From Pararhizobium_B sp963760965 (GTDB lineage Bacteria; Pseudomonadota; Alphaproteobacteria; Rhizobiales; Rhizobiaceae), in the NCBI GenBank assembly GCA_963760965.1, contig CAVXEW010000004.1:31027-95026 (forward strand): a stretch of DNA of 64,000 nucleotides. The letters are read 5' to 3'. Shown here one piece after another: positions 46,989 to 55,977 of this stretch; the first letter of the stretch is position 1; every line of letters begins with the position of its first letter. Made by a program: the position numbers and the translations under genes. A model generated the notes under the pieces. That model searched no databases, had not been told where the DNA came from, and saw only the letters and a list, made by a program, of their open reading frames with translations.

Positions 46989-47948
46989 ATGCCTCCCTTC
47001 GTCGAAGCGATCGTCTTCATATTCCTGCTGATCGCGTGCGGCTATGCGACCGCGCTTGCCGGGATCCTGCGCGAGGGCACGGCGGAAGGGCTATCGAATT
47101 TCGTCTTCACCATCGCGGTGCCGCTCCTGCTTTTCCGCACGCTGACGACGGCGGATTTCGCCGGCCTGTCGCCCTGGGGCCTCTGGGCGACCTATTTCGC
47201 CACCATCGCGGTGACGTGGGTCGCCTCCCACCAGATGATCCGGCGCGGGTTCGGCCGCGACGTGCGCTCCGGGGTCGTCTCGGGGATATGCGGGGCGTTC
47301 TCCAACCTCGTGCTGCTCGGACTGCCGTTCATGCTCGGCGTCTACGGTCACAAGGGGCTCGCGATCCTCTCCATGCTGGTCTCGGTGCACCTGCCGATCC
47401 TGATGGCGACGACGGTCATCCTCTATCAATGGGGCGCGCGCGCGGATGGTGCCGAGGTCGCCGCGGCCCGGCCGCGCGAGATCGTCGCCGACTTTTTCCG
47501 GCGGCTGTTCCGCAACCCGCTGATCATCGGCATCCTCGCCGGTCTGGCCGTGAGGCTGACGGGCCTTCCCCTGCCGCATCTGGCGGCGCGGCTCGTCAAC
47601 GCCTTCGCCGGTGTGGCCGGTCCGCTGGCGCTCTTCTCCATGGGCATGGGCATGCGGCGCTTCGGCATCCGCGGCCACCTGGCGGCCGGGGTCTCGCTGG
47701 CGTCGATGAAGTTGATGTTCATGCCCGCCGTCGCGTTGCTGTTCGCGCTGGCCTTTGGGCTTCCGCCGCTGACGGCGAAGGTCGTGGTCGCGGCCGCGTC
47801 GCTCCCGGCCGGCGTCAATTCGTGGCTGATCGCCGAGCAGTTCCGCACAGGTCAGCGCCTGGCATCGACCGCGTTGACCGTCGGCACCGGACTGGCGATC
47901 CTCACCACGGGCTTCTGGCTGCTGGTCGCCGGCTGGGTTTTCGGCTGA
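46989..47948 (+). CDS. AEC-family transporter
   Basis: A 319-residue protein with about ten helices of the auxin efflux carrier family. GYATALAGILREGTAEGLSN and FTIAVPLLLFRTL form the first half, LFSMGMGMRRFGI and ASLPAGVNSWLIAEQF the crossed-helix substrate region of the second. Bacterial members move malonate, malate or related anions; the substrate here is unknown. ATG 46989 is the first Met of the conserved region. Confidence 0.86.
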   Translation: MPPFVEAIVFIFLLIACGYATALAGILREGTAEGLSNFVFTIAVPLLLFRTLTTADFAGLSPWGLWATYFATIAVTWVASHQMIRRGFGRDVRSGVVSGICGAFSNLVLLGLPFMLGVYGHKGLAILSMLVSVHLPILMATTVILYQWGARADGAEVAAARPREIVADFFRRLFRNPLIIGILAGLAVRLTGLPLPHLAARLVNAFAGVAGPLALFSMGMGMRRFGIRGHLAAGVSLASMKLMFMPAVALLFALAFGLPPLTAKVVVAAASLPAGVNSWLIAEQFRTGQRLASTALTVGTGLAILTTGFWLLVAGWVFG

Positions 47949-48023
47949 GAAGCGCACCGGCCATTGGATATCGGCCGCAAAACGGCTATTTCGCTTGCAG
48001 TTGCTGAAATCGGACAGGAAAGC

Positions 48024-49172
48024 ATGGCGAACATCACGAAGGAGCAGGTTCTCGACCGTCTGAGGCAGGTGAAGGGCCCCGACCTCGAGGGCAACATCGT
48101 CGACCTGAAGCTGGTCTCCGACATCTTCATCGCCGACGCCAAGGTCTATTTCTCGATCACCGTTCCGGCGGACCGCGCCGAGGAACTGGAGCCGATGCGC
48201 GCGGCGGCCGAGAAGGTCGTGCTCGCGGTCGACGGCGTCAGGGGCGCGATGGTGACGCTTACCGCCGCCCGGAAGGCGGGCGAGAAGCCGGCGGCTGCGC
48301 CGCCGCCTCGCCAGGCGCCCCCCGGCGGACCGTCCGCCCGCAAGGCTCCCCCGCCTGACAAGCCGATGGTCCCCGGCGTGAAGTCGATCGTGGCGGTCGC
48401 CTCGGGCAAGGGCGGCGTCGGCAAGTCGACGACGGCCGTCAACCTGGCGCTGGGGCTGGCGGCGAACGGCCTGCGGGTCGGCATCCTCGACGCCGATATC
48501 TACGGCCCCTCCATGCCGAGGCTCCTCGGCATCTCCGGCCGGCCGAAGCAGAAGGAAGGCCGCGTCCTGATGCCGATGGAGAACTACGGCCTGAAGGTCA
48601 TGTCGATGGGCTTCCTCGTCGAGGAGGAGACGCCGATGATCTGGCGCGGCCCGATGGTCATCTCCGCGCTGACCCAGATGCTTCGGGAGGTCGACTGGGG
48701 AGAGCTCGACGTGCTGGTCGTCGACATGCCGCCCGGCACGGGCGACGCCCAGCTGACCATGGCCCAGCAGGTGCCGCTGGCCGGCGCCGTGATCGTCTCG
48801 ACGCCGCAGGACCTGGCCCTGATCGACGCGCGCAAGGGGCTCAACATGTTCCGCAAGGTATCCGTGCCGGTTCTCGGCATCGTCGAGAACATGAGCTACT
48901 TCATCGCCCCGGACACCGGCAGGCGCTACGACATCTTCGGCCATGGCGGAGCCCGCAAGGAAGCCGAACGCCTCGGCGTGCCGTTCCTCGGCGAGGTTCC
49001 GCTGACCATGGACATCCGCGAGACCTCCGACGCCGGCACCCCCGTCGTCGCCGGCGCTCCCGACGGACCGGCCGCAAGGGTCTACCGCGACATAGCGGCG
49101 AAGGTCTGGGCCGGCGTCGAGGCCGCGACCGGGGAGGGCGCCCGCAAGGCCCCGAAGATCACCTACGAGTAG
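48024..49172 (+). CDS. Mrp/NBP35-family ATPase (cysteine-free)
   Basis: A 382-residue P-loop protein: N-terminal DUF59/MIP18-like domain (about 1-85), a Pro/Ala linker (90-120), then the Mrp ATPase with ASGKGGVGKSTTAVNLALGL, DADIYGPSMPRLLG, VVDMPPGTGDAQLT and STPQDLALIDARKGLNMF. Mrp/NBP35 proteins act in Fe-S cluster transfer. The usual C-terminal CXXC before IFGHGGA is replaced by SYFIAPDTGRRYDIFG, and I find no cysteine anywhere in the protein. A role that does not use cysteinyl cluster binding is therefore inferred. ATG 48024 matches the family start. Confidence 0.93.
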   Translation: MANITKEQVLDRLRQVKGPDLEGNIVDLKLVSDIFIADAKVYFSITVPADRAEELEPMRAAAEKVVLAVDGVRGAMVTLTAARKAGEKPAAAPPPRQAPPGGPSARKAPPPDKPMVPGVKSIVAVASGKGGVGKSTTAVNLALGLAANGLRVGILDADIYGPSMPRLLGISGRPKQKEGRVLMPMENYGLKVMSMGFLVEEETPMIWRGPMVISALTQMLREVDWGELDVLVVDMPPGTGDAQLTMAQQVPLAGAVIVSTPQDLALIDARKGLNMFRKVSVPVLGIVENMSYFIAPDTGRRYDIFGHGGARKEAERLGVPFLGEVPLTMDIRETSDAGTPVVAGAPDGPAARVYRDIAAKVWAGVEAATGEGARKAPKITYE

Positions 49173-49202
49173 CGGCGGCGAGTTGCGCGGCAGATTGGCT
49201 CG

Positions 49203-49565
49203 TCAGGTGCGGTCTATGCGGATGCCGTGACTCTCGAGCCTCCACGGCATGGGAACATGAAGGCCGGCGTGCCTGAACAGCGTGACCGGTCCCGATGCAG
49301 CCTGCAGATGGATTCCGACCAGGTTGACAGCGATTCTCCGCGCCGCAGGAAAGCTGAGCAATCCGCCCGGGAACCCGGCATTCGGAATATTTTTGCAGCA
49401 GCCCTGCCACGAGGCATTTCTGCTGCGCCATCTCGACGGCCAGGATCGGAACCGGCCTCCGACGACCCAAATCGCAAGTGCCGCTCTCCAGGCGATCTGG
49501 CCGCAATACAGCAAACCGATGACAAAGATCCTTCTCGCAAGACGCATCGGTCTTGCCGAGATCAA
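49203..49565 (-). CDS. hypothetical protein, low confidence
   Basis: A 120-codon frame. It encodes MRLARRIFVIGLLYCGQIAW (a hydrophobic start) and ends LVGIHLQAASGPVTLFRHAG ... MPWRLESHGIRIDRT. Third codon positions are less G/C-rich than in neighbours, and a 115-codon frame overlaps on the other strand (49282-49629), so neither can be preferred firmly. I recognise no family. The block 49200-49630 may be a recently acquired or non-coding segment between mrp and the DinB gene. Confidence 0.35.
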   Translation of the reverse strand: MISARPMRLARRIFVIGLLYCGQIAWRAALAIWVVGGRFRSWPSRWRSRNASWQGCCKNIPNAGFPGGLLSFPAARRIAVNLVGIHLQAASGPVTLFRHAGLHVPMPWRLESHGIRIDRT

Positions 49566-49635
49566 GCGTGTCGCCGCAGTCGAAGAATCATTTGCGGCAT
49601 TTCTGACGACGATCAGACTAATCCCCTGAGTTCAG

Positions 49636-50184
49636 TCACCGCCCCTCCGCCAGCGCCTCCTCGATGTCGCTTGCCCGATCGTAGTCGAGGAAGAACTCGT
49701 CGAGTTGCGGCGGTGCGACGCTGGTGCCGGAAAGCATCGCGTGCGCCTGCCCGCGATGATGGATCTGGTGCTGGAAGAGGTGGGCGAGGATGTCGCCGGT
49801 CCGCTCGTGGAAGACGCCGTCCTCCTCTCGGTCCATCGGCACGCGGCGGCCGCATCCGTCCCCGTCGAGCCGGTCGCAGAAGCCGATCAGCCTCTGGTCC
49901 GTGCGCGCCTGCGCCGCGGCGAGGTCCATCGCGTCGTCGAGGTCGGAGTAGTCGCGCCAGGCCGCACGTCCGAGACCACCTTGCTCCAGCGCATCGAGAT
50001 AATAGAGGTCGATCGCATGGATGTGGTTGAGCGTCGCTGCGATCGACGGGAAGAAGCCGGTCCGCGTCGCCGTGAATTCGCCGGCCCCGAGCGCCGCGCA
50101 AGCCTTGTGGAGCCGGTGGTTGGCCCAGCGGTTGTTGCGCGCGGCGGCCCGGAAGTGCCCCGGCAGGTCGGTCTCAGTGCTCAT
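49636..50184 (-). CDS. DinB family protein
   Basis: A 182-residue four-helix-bundle protein of the DinB/YfiT-like class. It has the N-terminal FRAAARNNRWANHRLHKACA, the His ligands in ATLNHIHAIDLYY and HLFQHQIHHRGQAHAML, and DEFFLDYD at the end. Family members are metal-dependent thiol transferases or of unknown function. Its start overlaps the FAH gene end by 11 bp, as the third gene of an operon. Confidence 0.9.
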   Translation of the reverse strand: MSTETDLPGHFRAAARNNRWANHRLHKACAALGAGEFTATRTGFFPSIAATLNHIHAIDLYYLDALEQGGLGRAAWRDYSDLDDAMDLAAAQARTDQRLIGFCDRLDGDGCGRRVPMDREEDGVFHERTGDILAHLFQHQIHHRGQAHAMLSGTSVAPPQLDEFFLDYDRASDIEEALAEGR

Positions 50185-51187
50185 ATTTCTCGACGGCCTG
50201 CTCGATGGCGCCGAAGATCGAGTGCCCGTCCGCGTCGCGCATCTCGATGCGCACCCTGTTGCCGAACTTGAGGAAGCTCGTCTTCGCGTGGCCCGTCTCG
50301 ATCGTCTCGATCATGCGGATTTCGGCGATGCAGGAATAACCGGCGCCGCCTTCGGCCACCGGCTTGCCCGGATTGCCGTCGAGCTTGTTCGAAACCGTTC
50401 CCGAACCGATGATCGTGCCGGCCGAGAGCGGCCGGGTCTTCGCCGCATGCGCGATGAGCTGCGGGAAGTCGAAGGTCATGTCGACGCCGGCATTGGCGCG
50501 GCCGAACGGCTGCCCGTTGACGTCGACCATCAGCGGCAGGTGGAGCTTGCCGCCGTCCCATGCGTCGCCCAGCTCTCCCGGCGAGACCGCGACCGGCGAG
50601 AAGGCCGAGGAAGGCTTCGACTGGAAGAAGCCGAACCCCTTGCCGAGCTCGGCCGGAATCAGGCCGCGCAGCGACACGTCGTTGACCAGCATGATGAGCC
50701 GGATCGCCGCCTTCGCCTCCTCGAGGCTCGCCCCCATCGGAACGTCGTCGACGACGACGGCGATCTCGCCTTCGAGATCGATCCCGAAGGCCTCGTCGGC
50801 CATCCGGATCGGGTCGCGGGGCGCAAGGAAGGAATCCGAGCCGCCCTGGTACATCAGCGGATCGCTCCAGAAGCTCGGCGGCATCTCGGCGCCGCGCGCC
50901 TTTCGCACCAGCTCGACGTGGTTGACGTAGGCCGAGCCGTCCGCCCACTGGTAGGCCCGCGGCAGGGGAGAGAGCGCGTCGTGCTCGTGGAAGCGCTCCG
51001 TCGGCTGCGACCCGTGCTCGAGGCTCTCGGCGACCTCTTCGAGGCGCGGGCCGGCGTGGCGCCAGTCGTCGAGCGCCGCCTGGAGCGTGCGGGCGATGTG
51101 GCCGACGGCCGTGCAACGGGTGAGGTCGCGCGAGACCACCACCAGCTTTCCGTCCCGCGTACCGTCCTTCAGGGATGCCAGTTTCAT
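50174..51187 (-). CDS. fumarylacetoacetate hydrolase family protein
   Basis: A 337-residue FAH-fold enzyme. The metal site motif is GIDLEGEIAVVVDDVPMG, with NDVSLRGLIPAELGKGFGFF, GTIIGSGTVSN and GYSCIAEIRMIETI also conserved. It probably cleaves or hydrolyses a C-C or C-O bond in aromatic catabolism (fumarylacetoacetate or acylpyruvate-like); no other tyrosine-degradation gene is in the window. Its ATG overlaps the stop of the MBL gene by 3-4 bases. Confidence 0.88.
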   Translation of the reverse strand: MKLASLKDGTRDGKLVVVSRDLTRCTAVGHIARTLQAALDDWRHAGPRLEEVAESLEHGSQPTERFHEHDALSPLPRAYQWADGSAYVNHVELVRKARGAEMPPSFWSDPLMYQGGSDSFLAPRDPIRMADEAFGIDLEGEIAVVVDDVPMGASLEEAKAAIRLIMLVNDVSLRGLIPAELGKGFGFFQSKPSSAFSPVAVSPGELGDAWDGGKLHLPLMVDVNGQPFGRANAGVDMTFDFPQLIAHAAKTRPLSAGTIIGSGTVSNKLDGNPGKPVAEGGAGYSCIAEIRMIETIETGHAKTSFLKFGNRVRIEMRDADGHSIFGAIEQAVEKYEH

Positions 51188-52068
51188 TCTTCAGGTCCTT
51201 TTTCCGGCGTCGGTTCGAGCCCGATCTCCGTCCCGTCGCAGCCGATCGTGAGGCGACCGTAGCGAAACTGCCGGCGGACCGCCAGAGACCAGTCCGAAGC
51301 GGACACCTCCGGATCGTCGGCCGGCACGAGATGATTGATGACGAGATGCCTCGCACGTGCTTCTTCGCCGATGCGCCCGGCGTCCCCGGCGAGCGTATGG
51401 CTCGCCATCAGGTGCTGCTTCAGCCGGGCGCCGTTGCCGGTGCGCTCGACGAGGCGGTCGACCCCTGCCTCCAGCATGGCCTCGTGCACCAGCACGTCGG
51501 CATCCGCGGCGAATGCCGCGAGCGGCGGGAAATAGGCGGTATCGGACGAAAAGACGACCCGCGTTCCCGGTGTCTCGAACTTCAGCGCGAAGCATTCCGT
51601 CACCGGCGGGTGATGGACCCTCAGCGCCGTGACCGCGAGGCCGTCCTCCTCCAGCACCGTCCCCTCGCCGTAGGTCGTCAGTTCGACGAGGTCGCGCAGG
51701 TCCGGGCGGCCCTCGTCGACGATCCTCAGGTCGATGTCGAAGCGCAGCGAATCGAGGAAGCCGCTCCAGACGTCGGCGATGCCGATCGGCCCGAACACGC
51801 GGACCGGCCGGACCAGCCCGGCCGTCCATGCCGTGTGCAGCAGCGCGCCGAGTTCGAGCACGTGGTCGGAATGCAGGTGGGTGACGAAGACCAGGTCGAG
51901 ATCCTTCAGCTGGACGCCGGCGTCGGTCAGGCCGCGCGTGACGCCGAGCCCGCAGTCGACGACCATCCGCCGGCCGCCGGCTTCGAGAAGCGAGGAACTG
52001 GGCGACGGACCGCCCGGCCGCAGCGCCGGACCGCCCTTGGTGCCCATGAGGACCAGCCGGCCGGTCAA
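51184..52068 (-). CDS. MBL-fold metallo-hydrolase
   Basis: A ~294-residue metallo-beta-lactamase-fold hydrolase. The zinc motif is FVTHLHSDHV; other ligands are in VFSSDTAYF, LVHEAML and SHTLAGDAGRIG; RHLVINHLVPADDP closes the fold. The class resembles ribonuclease Z/arylsulfatase-like MBL proteins; the substrate is unknown. TTG 52068 with GGAAGGCGGG upstream gives the family-typical start LTGRLVLMGTKGGP; ATG 52047 is the alternative. First gene of the MBL-FAH-DinB operon. Confidence 0.87.
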   Translation of the reverse strand: MTGRLVLMGTKGGPALRPGGPSPSSSLLEAGGRRMVVDCGLGVTRGLTDAGVQLKDLDLVFVTHLHSDHVLELGALLHTAWTAGLVRPVRVFGPIGIADVWSGFLDSLRFDIDLRIVDEGRPDLRDLVELTTYGEGTVLEEDGLAVTALRVHHPPVTECFALKFETPGTRVVFSSDTAYFPPLAAFAADADVLVHEAMLEAGVDRLVERTGNGARLKQHLMASHTLAGDAGRIGEEARARHLVINHLVPADDPEVSASDWSLAVRRQFRYGRLTIGCDGTEIGLEPTPEKGPEE

Positions 52069-52323
52069 GATCCCGCCTTCCGGTCCGCCGGCGTGCCTGC
52101 GATCGAGGGTCCTGCCTCCATTGCGTCCTCCCTTCTTGTCTTGCCGGTTCTCTTGGTAGACGGCGGTCGCGCGGGCATCAAGGCCCCGGCGGGCCGGTCC
52201 GGTCTTCCGCCCGGCCGGCGCCGGCTCAAGAGGTTCTTTCCGCAAGGCGAATTTGGGGTAAGGTGCCCGGGAATCTGAATCGCCGCCCCGGCGACAGGAG
52301 AACCCGGAAGACGGACGGAGACC

Positions 52324-53778
52324 ATGTATCTCGGACTTGACCTAGGAACCTCGGGCGTCAAGGCAGTCCTCATGGACGGCGACCAGCAGATCGTCGGGCA
52401 GGGCAATGCGCCGCTGACGGTCTCGCGCCTCCACCCCGGCTGGTCGGAACAGGAGCCCTCCCACTGGATCGCCGCCACCGAGCAGGCGATCGCGGCGCTG
52501 CGTGCCGAGCCCGGCATCGATCTCGGCAGCGTCAGGGGCATCGGCCTGTCCGGCCACATGCACGGCGCGACGCTGGTCGACGCGGACGACCGGGCGCTGA
52601 GACCCTGCATCCTGTGGAACGACACCCGCAGCTTCGCGGAGGCGGCCGAACTGGACGCCAACCCGGTCTTCCGAGCGAAGACGGGCAACATCGTCTTTCC
52701 GGGGTTCACGGCGCCGAAGCTCCTCTGGCTGGCGAAGCACGAGCCTGCCGTCTTCGAGAAGGTGGCGAAGGTCCTCTTGCCGAAGGACTACCTGCGCCTC
52801 TGGCTGACGGGCGAGCACATCTCGGAGATGTCGGACTCCGCCGGCACGTCGTGGCTCGACACAGGCGCCCGCTCCTGGTGCGACGAACTGCTCGCCGCCG
52901 GCTCCATGCGGCGGGACCAGATGCCGGCCCTGGTCGAGGGCACCGAGGTCGCGGGTGTCCTGCGGCGGGAGATCGCCGCCGCGCTTGGCCTGCCGGCCGG
53001 CATTCCCGTGGCCGGCGGGGCGGGCGACAACGCAGCATCTGCCTGCGGCATGGGCACGGTCGCCGCCGGTCACGCCTTCGCCTCGCTCGGCACCTCCGGC
53101 GTGCTCTTCGCGGCCAACGAGAGCTACCTGCCGAACCCCGGAAGCGCCGTCCACGCCTTCTGCCACGCCCTCCCGGCCACCTGGCACCAGATGGGGGTCA
53201 TCCTCTCGGCGACCGACGCATTGAACTGGTATGCCGGCATTGCCGGCGCCTCGCCGGGCGAGCTCGCAGCGGCGCTCGGCAACGACCTGAGGGCGCCCGG
53301 CCCGGTCACGTTCCTGCCGTATCTTTCCGGCGAGCGCACCCCGCACAACGATGCGGCGATCCGCGGCGCCTTCACCGGGCTTGGCCACGAGTCCGGCCGG
53401 GACGCGCTGACCCAGGCCGTCATGGAGGGCGTGGCCTTCGCCTTCCGCGACTGCCTCGAGGCCCTGAAGACGGCCGGCACCTCGCTCGACCGGGTGACCG
53501 CGATCGGCGGCGGGTCGCGTTCGAAGTACTGGCTGCGGGTCCTCGCGACGGTCCTGCACCTGCCGGTGGACATTCCGTCCGAGGGTGATTTCGGCGCCGC
53601 CTTCGGTGCCGCGCGGCTCGGCCTGGTCGCCGCCGAGGCAGCGGATCCGGTCGCCGTTTGCACGCCTCCCGAGACCCGGGAGACCATCGAGCCCGACACG
53701 GCGCTGGCCGGCGCATTCGACGAGGCCTGGCACCGCTACCGGGCAACCTATCCAGCCATCAGGGGAGTGAACGCATGA
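52324..53778 (+). CDS. xylB: xylulokinase
   Basis: A 484-residue FGGY-family kinase that phosphorylates D-xylulose. N-terminal LGLDLGTSGVKAVLMDGDQ, GLSGHMHGATLVD, CILWNDTRS, the catalytic Asp235 in GGAGDNAASACGMG, and the C-terminal FLPYLSGERTPHNDAAIRGA and AIGGGSRSKYWLRVLA are intact. GGAGAAC and GGAG elements precede ATG 52324. It overlaps xylA by 4 bp (ATGA), the reverse of the xylAB order of many bacteria. Confidence 0.95.
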   Translation: MYLGLDLGTSGVKAVLMDGDQQIVGQGNAPLTVSRLHPGWSEQEPSHWIAATEQAIAALRAEPGIDLGSVRGIGLSGHMHGATLVDADDRALRPCILWNDTRSFAEAAELDANPVFRAKTGNIVFPGFTAPKLLWLAKHEPAVFEKVAKVLLPKDYLRLWLTGEHISEMSDSAGTSWLDTGARSWCDELLAAGSMRRDQMPALVEGTEVAGVLRREIAAALGLPAGIPVAGGAGDNAASACGMGTVAAGHAFASLGTSGVLFAANESYLPNPGSAVHAFCHALPATWHQMGVILSATDALNWYAGIAGASPGELAAALGNDLRAPGPVTFLPYLSGERTPHNDAAIRGAFTGLGHESGRDALTQAVMEGVAFAFRDCLEALKTAGTSLDRVTAIGGGSRSKYWLRVLATVLHLPVDIPSEGDFGAAFGAARLGLVAAEAADPVAVCTPPETRETIEPDTALAGAFDEAWHRYRATYPAIRGVNA

Positions 53779-55086
53779 GCACCGGATTTTTTGGCGACAT
53801 CGACAGGATCAGGTACGAAGGGCCGGAAAGCACGAATCCGCTGGCCTTCCGGCACTACGACGCCGACGAGATCGTCCTCGGCAAGCGCCTCGAGGACCAT
53901 TTGCGGTTCGCCGTCGCCTACTGGCATTCCTTCGTATGGCCCGGCGGCGATCCCTTCGGCGGCCAGACCTTCGAGCGGCCGTGGTTCGGCGACGGCATGG
54001 AGAAGGCGAAGCTCAAGGCGGACGTCGCCTTCGAGATGTTCTCGATCCTCGGCGTGCCCTACTACTGCTTCCACGACGCCGACGTGCGCCCTGAAGGGAC
54101 GAGCTTCGCCGAGAACACCCGGAACCTGAACGAGATCGTCGACTATTTTCGCCGAGAAGCAGGCGGCGACGGGCGTCAAGCTCCTGTGGGGCACGGCGAA
54201 CCTGTTCTCGCACCGCCGCTACATGGCCGGCGCCGCGACGAATCCCGATCCCGAGGTCTTCATGTTCGCCGCAGCCACCGTGAAGACCTGCATCGACGCC
54301 ACCATGAGGCTCGGCGGCGAGAACTACGTGCTGTGGGGCGGGCGAGAGGGCTACGAGACGCTGCTCAACACGGACATGGGTCGCGAACTCGACCAGCTCG
54401 GGCGGTTCCTCAACATGGTCGTCGAGTACAAGCACAGGATCGGCTTCGAGGGCACGATCCTGATCGAGCCGAAGCCGCAGGAGCCCACCAAGCACCAGTA
54501 CGACTACGACGTCGCCGCGGTCTACGGCTTCCTGAGAAGGTACGGGCTCGAGAAGGAGGTGAAGGTCAACATCGAGCAGGGTCATGCGATCCTCGCCGGC
54601 CACTCGTTCGAGCACGAGCTGCATCTGGCGGGCGCACTCGGCATCTTCGGTTCCATCGACATGAACCGCAACGACTACCAGTCAGGCTGGGATACGGACC
54701 AGTTCCCGAACAACGTGCCGGAAATGGCCCTGGCCTACTACGAGATCCTGAAGAACGGCGGCTTCGCGAGCGGCGGCACCAATTTCGACGCCAAGCTGCG
54801 CCGCCAGTCGATCGAGCCGGACGACCTGCTTATGGCGCATGTCGGCGGCATGGACTGCTGTGCGCGCGGCCTCAAGGCCGCCGCCCGGATGCTGGAGGAC
54901 GGCGCGCTTTCGGGATTCGTCGAGGAGCGCTACGCCGGCTGGAGCGGCGCCGACTCGCAGGCAATTCTCTCCGGCCGGTCCTCGCTGGAGGAAATCGCCG
55001 CGCGGGTCGCGACGGAAGACATCGATCCGCGCCCGAAGTCCGGCCGGCAGGAATATCTCGAGAACGTCGTCAACCGCTACGTCTGA
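53775..55086 (+). CDS. xylA: xylose isomerase (one-base frameshift)
   Basis: D-xylose to D-xylulose isomerase, feeding xylB. The first part (MSTGFFGDIDRIRYEGP ... YWHSFVWPGGDPFGGQTFER ... YYCFHDADVRPEG with catalytic His and Asp) runs to 54147. A run of four T at 54146-54149 where three would keep the frame shifts it; the rest (AEKQAATGVKLLWGTANLFS ... ATVKTCIDATMRLGGENYVL ... ILIEPKPQEPTKHQYDYD ... GHAILAGHSFEHEL ... IDMNRNDYQSGWDTDQFP ... GGTNFDAKLRR) is intact to 55086. Removing one T gives 436 residues, the normal length. Almost certainly a sequence error. Confidence 0.93.
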
Positions 55087-55095
55087 GAGGGGCAC

Positions 55096-55137
55096 GCCTG
55101 ACCGGCGTTCACCGCCCTTCGGGGGCGCCGGTCAGGC
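55096..55137. terminator. bidirectional stem-loop between xylA and the HhH-GPD gene
   Basis: GCCTGACCGGCG (55096-55107) pairs perfectly with 55126-55137; the 18-base loop holds a smaller GC-rich stem. It separates convergent genes and overlaps the last codons of the minus-strand gene. There is no T run, so its strength as a terminator is uncertain. Confidence 0.5.
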
Positions 55138-55791
55138 GGCGCGCTGAAGCACCGCGTCGTAGTCGTGGTCGAGGTCCGTGCGCACCAGCGCCGCGAGCAG
55201 CACCGGGAACTTCCGCCGGCTGACGAGCTTTGCCAGTGCCTCGGCGCTGTCGGGCAGGCCGAGTTCCTTCGCCGCCTTCAGCGACTTCTTGTCCGCGAAC
55301 GGGTAGAGTTCCTTCCAGGCGACCTGCACCTCGCGGAAGAATATGTCGGCGCCGACTTCGCCGAGGCCCTTGAACTCCGTCAGCCGCCTGCGCTCTTCCG
55401 CCGGGTCGTAGCCGGCGGCGTCCCGGAGAACCCGGAGGTCGCCGCGATAGTCCTCGAGCAGCTTGCACGCCGTGTCGTTCAGCATCCGCGCTGTGCTCTC
55501 GTCGTAGCGGGCATAGCCGGCGCAGTTGAGCGTGCGCGTCCGGTCCTCCCAGCGGCTGCCGGCCATCTTCTCGGGCGTCGTCCAGCCGTTGCCGGCGAGC
55601 GCATGCGCCGCCGCGACCGCGATGTCGCTGCGGATCCGGGCGCTGAGCAGGATGGAGGCGCAGAGCCACCGGAAGAGCGGTGAGGGGGTGTCCTTCTCTA
55701 TGTCGATGTCGAGTTCGTCGCAGAAGGTGCGTCCGTGCTGCTTCATGAGCGCCGCGACGACCTGCTTTTGATGGTCCGATTGCGCGTTCAT
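55132..55791 (-). CDS. HhH-GPD superfamily endonuclease III-like protein
   Basis: A 219-residue protein with the helix-hairpin-helix region EFKGLGEVGADIFFREVQVA. It also has LFRWLCASILLSARIRSDIA, NCAGYARYDESTARMLNDTA and DLRVLRDAAG. It resembles the endonuclease III fold but lacks the C-terminal four-Cys cluster and an obvious catalytic Lys in the hairpin, so it may bind DNA without glycosylase activity. ATG 55791 has GGAGGAAG directly upstream; the open frame extends 50 codons further. Confidence 0.75.
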   Translation of the reverse strand: MNAQSDHQKQVVAALMKQHGRTFCDELDIDIEKDTPSPLFRWLCASILLSARIRSDIAVAAAHALAGNGWTTPEKMAGSRWEDRTRTLNCAGYARYDESTARMLNDTACKLLEDYRGDLRVLRDAAGYDPAEERRRLTEFKGLGEVGADIFFREVQVAWKELYPFADKKSLKAAKELGLPDSAEALAKLVSRRKFPVLLAALVRTDLDHDYDAVLQRAA

Positions 55792-55977
55792 CAGGCTTCC
55801 TCCCTGGTTGCCCTCGCCTTTTCGAAATCCTCCGACGTCTGCTCCGGTCATGAAATCCGGCGGCACGATGAACGGTTCCGCCAGTTTCAGGATTTTCTTG
55901 ATTTGGGTTCTTTTTATGGCCTGGCGGCAGTCCGCCGGCACATATCCACAGCCTTGACGCCGGCCGGCGCGGCGGCG

